DNA of 64,000 nucleotides from Gordonia polyisoprenivorans (GTDB taxonomy: Bacteria > Actinomycetota > Actinomycetes > Mycobacteriales > Mycobacteriaceae). The stretch is taken from contig NZ_CP072203.1 in NCBI RefSeq assembly GCF_017654315.1, positions 2,604,001 to 2,668,000 of the forward strand, given 5' to 3'. Of this stretch, positions 57,652 through 64,000 are shown piece after piece; position 1 is the stretch's first letter; every line of letters starts with the position of its first letter. The notes below the pieces were generated by a model, which saw only the letters and a program-made list of their open reading frames with translations, was not told where the DNA came from and ran no database searches. Both the position numbers and the translations under genes were made by a program.

Positions 57652-58112
57652 CGTGTTCCCCAATTGTATTGCTGTTTGACGAGTTTCAGATAGACGAGGG
57701 TCTCGGTGCCGGTCACCTCGGGATGTTTGCGGACGGTCCGGTTGAGGATCGAGAGGAGGTGATCGTCGTCCTCGCAGACCACCTCGATGAGGATGTCGAA
57801 CGAGCCGGCGGTCAGCACCACGTAGTCGATCTCGGGGTTCCCGGCGAGTGCCGTGGCCAGTTCCTCGGTGTCGCCGGTACATCGGATGCCGATGAGGGCC
57901 TGGCGGGCGAACCCCAGCTTGAGGGGATCGGTGACGGCGACGATCTGCAGTAGTCCGCTCTCGCTCAGCTTCTGTACGCGATTGCGTACCGCCGCCTCCG
58001 AGAGTCCGACCTCCTTGCCGATCGACGCATACGAACTGCGCCCGTCGGCTTGCAGTAGCTCGATGATTCTCTTCGCGGTGCCGTCGAGATGAGGGTGAGA
58101 GGCTTCAGGCAC
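57648..58112 (-). CDS. Lrp/AsnC-family transcriptional regulator
   Basis: The protein is 154 aa. The HTH is IIELLQADGRSSYASIGKEVGLSEAAVRNRVQKLSESGLL (residues about 16-55), followed by the RAM ligand domain IGIRCTGDTEELATAL and ILIEVVCEDDDHLLSIL. It leads the operon with the aminotransferase and faces the aldehyde dehydrogenase across 110 bp, so it is very likely the local regulator of both units in response to an amine or amino acid. It starts with GTG 58112. Confidence 0.93.
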   Translation of the reverse strand: MPEASHPHLDGTAKRIIELLQADGRSSYASIGKEVGLSEAAVRNRVQKLSESGLLQIVAVTDPLKLGFARQALIGIRCTGDTEELATALAGNPEIDYVVLTAGSFDILIEVVCEDDDHLLSILNRTVRKHPEVTGTETLVYLKLVKQQYNWGTR

Positions 58113-58209
58113 TCACCGATCTTGACGGATTCAGTGGTAAAGCGCAACCGATACTTCTGATTTCGTCATAAAATTGCCGGAAAGAATCGCGAATCCGCAT
58201 TATTGGCGG

Positions 58210-58215
58210 TAGGAT
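58210..58215 (+). promoter_or_regulatory. -10 of the aldehyde dehydrogenase gene (leaderless)
   Basis: TAGGAT ends 7 nt before GTG 58223, and no ribosome site is present. The 110-bp divergent region shared with the Lrp gene is AT-richer than its surroundings and is the expected Lrp target. Confidence 0.5.
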
Positions 58216-58222
58216 CGCAGCC

Positions 58223-59722
58223 GTGTTGACCACCAGCATCCCGTCCGGATGGATCGCCGGCGCGCCGATCGACGGTGCCGGACCGGACCATACCGTTCTC
58301 GATCCTGCCACCGGTGAGTCCGTCGCAGAGCTCGCATTGGCCGGACCGGCCGATGTCGATGCCGCCGTAGCGGCAGCTCGCGGTGCCCAAAGGGATTGGG
58401 GTGCAGCCACTCCCGCGCAGCGCTCCGAGGTACTCGCGGCGCTTGCGGCTGCTCTCGACGCAGAGGCCGATCTGCTCGCCGAGCAGGAGACCGCGCACAC
58501 TGGCAAGGCGATCCGGCTCTCCCGCGAATTCGATGTGCCGGGCAGCATCGACAACGTGCGTTTCTTCGCAGGCGCCGCCCGCATTCTGGAGGGCAAGGCC
58601 AGCGGCGAGTACTCCGGCGACCACACCAGCTCGATCCGCCGCGAACCGGTGGGTGTCGTCGGGTCGATCACGCCGTGGAACTACCCACTGCAGATGGCGG
58701 TCTGGAAGGTGTTGCCCGCGTTGGCCGCCGGGTGTGCCGTCGTACTCAAACCGGCCGAGCTGACACCGCTGACCACGTTGACACTGGCGCGACTGGCCAC
58801 CGAGGCGGGCCTGCCCGACGGCGTGCTCAACGTGGTGGTCGGCACCGGTACCGACGTCGGAGCCGCGATCGCCGGTCATCCCGACGTGGACATGGTCACC
58901 TTCACCGGATCGACCGCGGTCGGCCGGACCGTGATGGGTCAGGCCGCCACCCATGGCACCCGCGTTCAACTCGAACTCGGCGGCAAGGCCCCGTTCGTGG
59001 TCTTCGACGACGCCGATCTCGATGCCGCCATCGCCGGTGCCGTCGCCGGGTCGCTCATCAATGCCGGTCAGGACTGCACCGCGGCAACCCGGGCGATCGT
59101 GGCCGCCGACCTCTACGACGACTTCGTCGCCGGGGTGGCCGAGGTGATGGGGTCTGTGGTGGTGGGTGATCCGCGGGATCCGGCCACCGACATGGGGTCG
59201 TTGATCTCGACCGCCCACCGCGACAAGGTCGCGCAAATGGTGGCGCGCGCACCTGCGCAGGGTGCCCGGGTGGTCGTCGGTGGACAGGTGCCCGACGGAC
59301 CGGGGGCGTTCTATCTGCCGACGCTGATCGCCGATGTCGCCGAGTCGTCGGAGATCTATCGGGACGAGGTCTTCGGCCCGGTGCTGACCGTCTCGGCCTT
59401 CACCGACGACGACGATGCCATCCGCCGCGCCAACGACACCGTCTACGGTCTTGCGGCCTCGGCGTGGACCCGCGACGTCTACCGCGCCGGCCGCGCCTCC
59501 CGGGAGATCCACGCCGGGTGTGTGTGGATCAACGACCACATCCCGATCATCAGCGAGATGCCGCACGGTGGGGTCGGGGCCTCGGGCTTCGGCAAGGACA
59601 TGTCGATGTACTCACTCGAGGAGTACCTGACCATCAAACACGTCATGAGCGACAACACCGGTGTCGCGCAGAAGGACTGGCACCGAACGGTGTTCGCCGA
59701 TCCGGGTCGGGGTTCGCGATGA
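58223..59722 (+). CDS. Aldehyde dehydrogenase, aminobutyraldehyde type
   Basis: This NAD(P)-dependent aldehyde dehydrogenase has 499 aa. The nucleophile C285 is in NAGQDCTA and the general base E251 in LELGGKAP, with the Asn region ITPWNYPLQMAVWK and the nucleotide loop VTFTGSTAVGR. The Asp after Gln in GQDCTA and the overall match resemble gamma-aminobutyraldehyde dehydrogenases (PatD/YdcW), which make GABA from putrescine-derived aldehyde. It starts with GTG and overlaps the next gene by ATGA. Confidence 0.88.
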   Translation: MLTTSIPSGWIAGAPIDGAGPDHTVLDPATGESVAELALAGPADVDAAVAAARGAQRDWGAATPAQRSEVLAALAAALDAEADLLAEQETAHTGKAIRLSREFDVPGSIDNVRFFAGAARILEGKASGEYSGDHTSSIRREPVGVVGSITPWNYPLQMAVWKVLPALAAGCAVVLKPAELTPLTTLTLARLATEAGLPDGVLNVVVGTGTDVGAAIAGHPDVDMVTFTGSTAVGRTVMGQAATHGTRVQLELGGKAPFVVFDDADLDAAIAGAVAGSLINAGQDCTAATRAIVAADLYDDFVAGVAEVMGSVVVGDPRDPATDMGSLISTAHRDKVAQMVARAPAQGARVVVGGQVPDGPGAFYLPTLIADVAESSEIYRDEVFGPVLTVSAFTDDDDAIRRANDTVYGLAASAWTRDVYRAGRASREIHAGCVWINDHIPIISEMPHGGVGASGFGKDMSMYSLEEYLTIKHVMSDNTGVAQKDWHRTVFADPGRGSR

Positions 59723-61134
59723 CGTGGGCGAGCACACCGGGACGCCGGGCCGTCGAGATGGTGGCACAGGCCGCGCCGACGTCGTATTGGCTCGACCGGC
59801 CCGACCGTCCCGCCCCCCGTCAGCGGCTGTCGGAGGAGATCGACGCCGACCTGCTGGTCGTCGGCGGTGGCTTCACCGGACTGTGGACCGCGGTGACCGC
59901 CGCCGAACGGGACCCGGGCCGGCGGATCGTGCTGGTCGAACGTGATCGCATCGCCGAGCACGCCTCCGGCCGCAACGGCGGATTCTGCTCGTCGAGCATC
60001 ACCCACGGACTCGGCAACGGCATCGATCGCTTCGAGGACGAGATGGACACGTTGCTGCGTCTGGGGAGTGAGACGCTCGACGAGATCGAGGCCGCGTTGG
60101 CCCGCCTGGACATCGACGCCGATGCCGAGCGCACCGGCGAACTCGACATCGCCAACGCCGACTGGCAGGTCGATGATCTTCGGGAGATGTCTTCGGCGGC
60201 GGCATTTCTCGGTAAGGAGATGCCGTTGCTGCCGGGACCGCAGGCGCGGGCGCGGGTGAACTCGCCGATGGTCAAGGCTGCGCTCTTCGACCCCGAGGTG
60301 ATCATGCTCGACCCCGCGAAACTCGCGTGGGGGCTGGCTGCGGCGGCCGAGCGGCTCGGGGTGCGCATCTACGAACACACCGAGGTCTCCGGACTGCGGC
60401 GCGAGAACGGCCGGATGCGCGCGCGGGCCGGGTTCGGTGACGTCGTCGCCGATCGGGTCGTCCTGGCGACCTCGGCGAGTCCGTCTCTCGTGCGGCGACT
60501 TCGGCCCTACATCGTTCCGGTATGGGACTACGCCCTGATGACCGAGCCCCTCGACGCCGAGCGGCGGGCGGCGCTGGGTTGGGCCGGACGCGAGGGTCTG
60601 GCCGATTGTGGTCCACGCTTCCACTACTTCCGGCTGACCGCCGACGATCGGATTCTGTTCGGCGGCTGGGATGCGCTCTACCACTACGGTTCCGACGACT
60701 CGCGTCGTCATGAGTACGAGCCGGCCGAGTTCGCGTTGCTGGCCGAACACCTGCTGCAGATGTTCCCGCAGCTCGAGGGTGTCCGCGCCAGTCACACCTG
60801 GGGTGGCGTGATCGACACCTGCTCACGGTTCTGTGCCTTCTGGGACCGCTCGCACGGTGGTCGGGTGGTGACCACGGTCGGCTTCACCGGCCTCGGCGTC
60901 GGGGCCTCACACTTCGCCGCGGCGACCGCACTCGATCTCGTCGACGGCCTGTCGACCGAGCGTACCGCCCTGAAGATGGTGCGCTCCAAGCCGATTCCGT
61001 TCCCGCCGGAACCGTTGCGGTGGACCGGGATCACGCTGACCCGCCACCAACTCGCCCGCAGCGAGCGTCGCGAGGGCAAGCGAGGCGCATGGTTGACCGC
61101 GATGGACAAGGTCGGCCTGGGCTTCGACAGCTGA
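59719..61134 (+). CDS. FAD-dependent oxidoreductase (PuuB/DadA-like amine oxidase)
   Basis: This flavoprotein has 471 aa. The FAD motif is LLVVGGGFTGLWTA at about residues 44-57. The DAO-fold continues with ASGRNGGFCSSSITHG, where the RNGG segment is typical of PuuB-like oxidases, and the C-terminal GFTGLGVGASHFAA. It may oxidise gamma-glutamylputrescine or another secondary or primary amine. It is coupled to the aldehyde dehydrogenase, which would use the aldehyde product. Confidence 0.85.
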   Translation: MTWASTPGRRAVEMVAQAAPTSYWLDRPDRPAPRQRLSEEIDADLLVVGGGFTGLWTAVTAAERDPGRRIVLVERDRIAEHASGRNGGFCSSSITHGLGNGIDRFEDEMDTLLRLGSETLDEIEAALARLDIDADAERTGELDIANADWQVDDLREMSSAAAFLGKEMPLLPGPQARARVNSPMVKAALFDPEVIMLDPAKLAWGLAAAAERLGVRIYEHTEVSGLRRENGRMRARAGFGDVVADRVVLATSASPSLVRRLRPYIVPVWDYALMTEPLDAERRAALGWAGREGLADCGPRFHYFRLTADDRILFGGWDALYHYGSDDSRRHEYEPAEFALLAEHLLQMFPQLEGVRASHTWGGVIDTCSRFCAFWDRSHGGRVVTTVGFTGLGVGASHFAAATALDLVDGLSTERTALKMVRSKPIPFPPEPLRWTGITLTRHQLARSERREGKRGAWLTAMDKVGLGFDS

Positions 61135-61138
61135 GTCC

Positions 61139-61561
61139 TCAACCGACCTGGTAGGTGCCCGTAGCGCGGGCGACGAGGGTGTCGTCGGTCGCCGAACGCA
61201 GGTCGACAGTGCAGTGACACAGTCGTTTCCCGCCGTACAGGCGGTCGGCAACGATCCTCAGATCGGCTGCGATCAGCGGCGAGACGAAGGTGACCGACAG
61301 TGACGTGGTGACGCCTCGCAGAGTCGCGGGGATCTCCCGCCCGGACCACGCCGCAGCCATAACCCCGATGTCGGCACATGCGCTGAGCGCGCCGCCGTGC
61401 ACCATCTCGCCCACCGTGGTCAGGTCGGGGCGAAACGGCATGCGCAGTTCGGCGTGGCCGTCGGAGATGTCGTCGAGCGTGATGCCCAGGGTGGCCACGA
61501 AGGGGGATTGCGGGATGAGTGCACGCATCACCATCGAGCCGTCGGTGAATTCCGTCGTCAT
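61139..61561 (-). CDS. Hotdog-fold acyl-CoA thioesterase (PaaI type)
   Basis: The protein is 140 aa. The hotdog helix carries TTVGEMVHGGALSACADIGVMAAAW, the usual PaaI signature with the catalytic acidic residue (Asp in ACADI), then LRGVTTSLSVTFVSPL. It hydrolyses a CoA thioester whose acyl group is unknown. AAGGAG precedes ATG 61561. It is divergent from a TetR gene across a 74-bp region with a perfect operator, suggesting control by it. Confidence 0.9.
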   Translation of the reverse strand: MTTEFTDGSMVMRALIPQSPFVATLGITLDDISDGHAELRMPFRPDLTTVGEMVHGGALSACADIGVMAAAWSGREIPATLRGVTTSLSVTFVSPLIAADLRIVADRLYGGKRLCHCTVDLRSATDDTLVARATGTYQVG

Positions 61562-61602
61562 GGATACTCCTTGGTGTAGTCGAGATACGAAAAACTAGTT
61601 GG

Positions 61603-61618
61603 ACTATGTAAACATAGT
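61603..61618. promoter_or_regulatory. TetR operator between thioesterase and tetR
   Basis: ACTATGTAAACATAGT is a palindrome with perfect 7-bp arms and AA centre. Another half-site GACTATGT follows at 61621-61628, spanning the tetR -10. It is AT-rich unlike the genome around it. Confidence 0.85.
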
Positions 61619-61623
61619 TTGAC

Positions 61624-61629
61624 TATGTT
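61624..61629 (+). promoter_or_regulatory. -10 of tetR (leaderless)
   Basis: TATGTT ends 6 nt before ATG 61636 and overlaps the third operator half-site. Confidence 0.55.
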
Positions 61630-61635
61630 TGACAC

Positions 61636-62274
61636 ATGACCTCCTTGCTCTCCGAGCCCCACGACAGGCGACGGCGCCGCACCCGCGCCGCCGTCCTCGA
61701 CGCGGCTTCCACTCTGTTCGCGCGCGACGGCTATCGACAGACCTCGGTCGACGCCCTCGCCGCCGCCGCCGACATCGCCCTGACCTCTCTCTATGCCAAT
61801 TTCGACGGAGGCAAGGCTCACGTGTACGCGGTCCTCGCATGTGCTGCGGCGCAACGGCACGCCCAGCGCATGTCACAGACGTTGCAGTCGGTCGCTCCCG
61901 GTGGACCGGCCGCGCGTGCCGCGCTGACCGAATACGTCAACTTCCACCGCGATGAACCCCTGGCCTTCCGGTTGCTCGGGTTGTCCGACGTCGCCGACGA
62001 CCCGACACCGGCGGTCGGTATCGCCCGTCGGGAGATCGCTGCGATCCTGCTGGGTGTCGTTGATGAGGTGGTCGATCGCATTGCCGATGGCCCGCTGCCC
62101 CCGCGCGATCGAGTTGAGGTTCGCGAGCAGGTTGTTGTTGCCTGGGCCGGGATCAATGGGCTGCTCGCGCTGGTGGAGCGCGGTGTGATCGATGACGACC
62201 CCGACGGCCTTCTGCGACGCGCCGTCGCGCTCCATACCCACGATCTGGCTGGTGTTGACCATGCGGCCCGGTGA
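61636..62274 (+). CDS. TetR-family transcriptional regulator
   Basis: The protein is 212 aa. The HTH is RAAVLDAASTLFARDGYRQTSVDALAAAADIALTSLYANFDGGKAHVYAVL (about residues 17-67). LYANF ends the recognition helix where most TetRs have LYYHF. The C-terminal domain is helical. It faces the thioesterase gene and has a palindromic operator, so it is probably self-repressing. The inducer may be an acyl-CoA, by analogy with neighbours of thioesterases. Its 3' end overlaps the HD gene by 14 bp. Confidence 0.9.
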   Translation: MTSLLSEPHDRRRRRTRAAVLDAASTLFARDGYRQTSVDALAAAADIALTSLYANFDGGKAHVYAVLACAAAQRHAQRMSQTLQSVAPGGPAARAALTEYVNFHRDEPLAFRLLGLSDVADDPTPAVGIARREIAAILLGVVDEVVDRIADGPLPPRDRVEVREQVVVAWAGINGLLALVERGVIDDDPDGLLRRAVALHTHDLAGVDHAAR

Positions 62275-63013
62275 GCACTCGACACCTCAGCAGGCGCGGA
62301 TCGCCGTGGCCGCTCTCGCGGCCTCGGTGCGATTGGCCCCGCGGTCGTTGCGCGGACCGGGCACCGGTCCGTCACGTCCGCTCATCCCCATACCCGACAC
62401 CGCGGTCTGCCGTCACGCCGACGAGATGGCTCGGGACACACTCTCACCGGCGGTGTACCAACACAGCCGGCGATGCTGGGAATGGGCCATGGCACTCGCC
62501 GAGGTCGACGGGCTGACGCCGGACCCGGAGGCGCTGGTGGTGGCGTGCCTGCTGCACGACCTTGAGCTGGGCGGCGACGCCCAGGAGTTCGGATGCTTCG
62601 CCGTGGCCGGTGGGGTTGCGGCCGCCGACCACTGCATCCGGTACGGCCGTACCGATCTAGCCGATGTCGTGTCTGCCGCGATCGCCGGCCACTTCGCGCC
62701 GCGGGCCGGGTCCGGCGAGGTGGATCGGGCGCTTCACGACGCCGCTCACCTCGACGTGGCGGGCCACCGTGTCGGCGAGGTCACCCGTGCACACGTCGCA
62801 ACGGTCCTCGATGCCTTCCCCCGCAACGGATTCCGGTCCGAGTTCGGTGCACTGATCGCGGTCGAGTCGCGACGGCGACCGGCGTCGACTGCCGCGGTGA
62901 TCCGTCGGGTCGGGCTCGGGGCTGCGATGCGACTCAATCCGTTGGAGCGCTGGCGGCCGACCCCAACAGGGTCAACCACCGCCGAAGAAGCGCATCGGCA
63001 AGGGGAGCGGTGA
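62261..63013 (+). CDS. HD-domain phosphohydrolase-like protein
   Basis: This is a 250-aa protein with an HD-fold. The metal-binding residues are H of QHSRRCWEW (about 69), HD of LLHDLEL, and later His/Asp of AGHFA and HDAAHLDV. This spacing resembles cyanamide-hydratase-like HD proteins, but the substrate is unknown. It is coupled to the upstream tetR by overlap. Its last 80 bp overlap the convergent amidotransferase gene. Confidence 0.8.
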   Translation: MRPGEHSTPQQARIAVAALAASVRLAPRSLRGPGTGPSRPLIPIPDTAVCRHADEMARDTLSPAVYQHSRRCWEWAMALAEVDGLTPDPEALVVACLLHDLELGGDAQEFGCFAVAGGVAAADHCIRYGRTDLADVVSAAIAGHFAPRAGSGEVDRALHDAAHLDVAGHRVGEVTRAHVATVLDAFPRNGFRSEFGALIAVESRRRPASTAAVIRRVGLGAAMRLNPLERWRPTPTGSTTAEEAHRQGER

Positions 63014-63680
63014 CGGCGGCGGTCACGTCGGCGTCGGCGGGAAACCGTTCGGTGGCGGCGCTACCGATGGCCGCTTCGACCGTGGCCTGCGACTCGGCGT
63101 CCAGCCAGGCCTTGACCATCGTCCGGTCGGCCTCGAGGTGGCACTGCACTCCGTAGGAATTCCCGTGGCGGAACACCTGATTGGCGTATGCCGCCGACGA
63201 CGCGAGACGCACTGCACCGGTGGGTAGGTCGAAGCTGTCGAAGTGCCACTGCACCGTGCGTAGTGGGGTCGGCGTCAGGCTGCCCCAAAGTTCGTCGGCG
63301 CGCCCGTCCTCGGTGAGTGCCACCTCGTGTATCCCGATCTCGGGGACGGCTCCGGTGTAGACGCGGGCCCCGAGTGCGGTGGCGAGCAACTGCGAACCCA
63401 GGCAGACGCCCCACACCGCCACGCCCTGTTCGAGTGCGCGACGCAGGAATCCGATCTCGGCGCGCAGCCAGCCGAGCGTATCGGCGTCGGCAACACCCAT
63501 TCCGCCACCCATCGCCACGATGCCGTCGAAGGTCGATGGGTCCGGTGGCAGCGGTTCAGACCATGCGTGTACCAGTGTGAGGTCGGCGAGATCGTCGAGA
63601 GCGGACTGGTAGGCCCCAGGTGGCTCGGTCTCGGCGTGTTGAAGGACGAGAACCCGGGGGCGCGGTGCGGCGGTTCTCAT
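62934..63680 (-). CDS. Class I glutamine amidotransferase-like protein
   Basis: The protein is 248 aa. The nucleophile C93 is in WGVCLGSQLLA and the His-Glu pair in GVQCHLEAD (the canonical HPE is HLE here). The oxyanion strand is GIVAMGGGMGV. It stands alone without a synthetase domain, like the GMP-synthase-like GATases that act on unusual gamma-glutamyl compounds. The link to amine catabolism upstream (gamma-glutamyl-putrescine type) is conceivable but not shown. The start overlaps the UspA stop as ATGA. Confidence 0.85.
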   Translation of the reverse strand: MRTAAPRPRVLVLQHAETEPPGAYQSALDDLADLTLVHAWSEPLPPDPSTFDGIVAMGGGMGVADADTLGWLRAEIGFLRRALEQGVAVWGVCLGSQLLATALGARVYTGAVPEIGIHEVALTEDGRADELWGSLTPTPLRTVQWHFDSFDLPTGAVRLASSAAYANQVFRHGNSYGVQCHLEADRTMVKAWLDAESQATVEAAIGSAATERFPADADVTAAVTAPLADALLRRWLTLLGSAASAPTD

Positions 63681-64000
63681 TCGGTCCTCGGCACCACGAT
63701 CACCGGTGCTGTGGTCCAGCGCAGGATGCGGGCCGCGGTACTCCCCAGGAAGACCCGGTTCTCGGCGCCGAGGTGACCCGAGCCGACCGCCACGAGATCG
63801 TTGTCGTCCCACTGTAGATTGTCGAGCGCCTCGTCGAGGGTGGGTCCGTCGGCGACGAGCACCTCGATGTCCAGCTCGGAATCGACGGCGGCCCTCGTCT
63901 TCTCCAGCAGATCCCGGACCACCTCGACGCGGCGTGCGCGCGCACTGCGCGAGAGGTCGTCGTCGAACGGCGACTCCAAGGAGACCAGGGAGACCAGACG
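63677..64000 (-). CDS. Universal stress protein UspA family (3' part)
   Basis: The visible 107 codons run to the window edge, so the true start lies beyond. The C-terminal ATP-binding motif G-x2-G-x9-G-S/T is present in GSGHLGAENRVFLGSTAARIL, followed by the final strand TTAPVIVVPR. UspA proteins bind ATP and help survival under stress. It is translationally coupled to the amidotransferase. Confidence 0.88.
   Translation of the reverse strand, partial: RLVSLVSLESPFDDDLSRSARARRVEVVRDLLEKTRAAVDSELDIEVLVADGPTLDEALDNLQWDDNDLVAVGSGHLGAENRVFLGSTAARILRWTTAPVIVVPRTE

Noticed and set aside
58127..58196. GGATTC / GAATCC pair as an Lrp operator
   Set aside because: The 6-bp arms are 58 bp apart and could easily be chance; no extended symmetry was found.

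Overview
The window is chromosomal DNA of a high-GC, mycolic-acid-type actinobacterium (order Mycobacteriales). Gordonia or a close relative is my best guess, but that is an inference from the overall impression, not from a marker gene. The first 28 kb follow, with insertions, the Mycobacterium tuberculosis order Rv3422c to Rv3394c: t6A genes, groESL, whiB3, the Rv3415c gene, sigD, its anti-sigma factor, DUF5319, guaB2, guaB3, choD, then the imuA'-imuB region and acrA1. No rRNA, tRNA, prophage, insertion sequence or CRISPR array was seen.

Layout. 1-2585: the end of tsaE, then tsaB, rimI and tsaD, joined by ATGA overlaps. 2601-4778: a MarR regulator facing a drug-efflux MFS gene across two matching 5-3-5 operators. 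4806-7257: CIRCE, groES and groEL1, closed by a perfect 52-bp palindrome. 7369-10683: whiB3, a helical-repeat protein, sigD and rsdA. 10696-15818: DUF5319, guaB, guaB3 and a cholesterol-oxidase-like flavoenzyme. 15903-17840: biotin ECF transporter bioY-ecfA-ecfT. 17939-19525: guaA. 19777-23639: an envelope-stress system (PspC/LiaF-like protein divergent from a PspC-histidine kinase and a LuxR-type regulator). 23706-24977: a Ser/Thr kinase.

25131-39361 holds three DNA-damage loci, each behind a LexA-type SOS box: an Rv2578c-like radical-SAM protein, imuA'-imuB and dnaE2. Together they encode the mycobacterial mutasome. Between them lie acrA1 (fatty acyl-CoA reductase) with a PLP enzyme, a TetR regulator with a lipoprotein esterase, a VOC protein bracketed by 21-bp repeat arrays, and peptide deformylase. 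39462-44761 holds DUF167, a membrane protein, trmL, a PLP dehydratase, folD, DUF3017 and an unusual Hsp70-fold membrane protein. 44824-47514 is metY-metX behind a SAM-IV riboswitch. 47732-52576 has a secreted PE-PPE-domain hydrolase, an MFS exporter, bfr-bfd under iron boxes, and exonuclease III. 52646-56187 has trpS, yhjD and dacB. 56263-61134 is a divergent amine/polyamine catabolic cluster with its Lrp regulator. The end holds a thioesterase, a TetR regulator, an HD protein, a glutamine amidotransferase and a partial UspA.

Two patterns run across the window. First, about fifteen genes have a -10-like hexamer 6-8 nt before their start codon and no ribosome binding site, which points to leaderless transcripts. 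Second, a minisatellite with exact 21-bp spacing and core GCGCTGTC occurs at three places: twice in noncoding DNA around the VOC gene and once in frame inside the PE-PPE hydrolase. This repeat family is the most unusual feature here.
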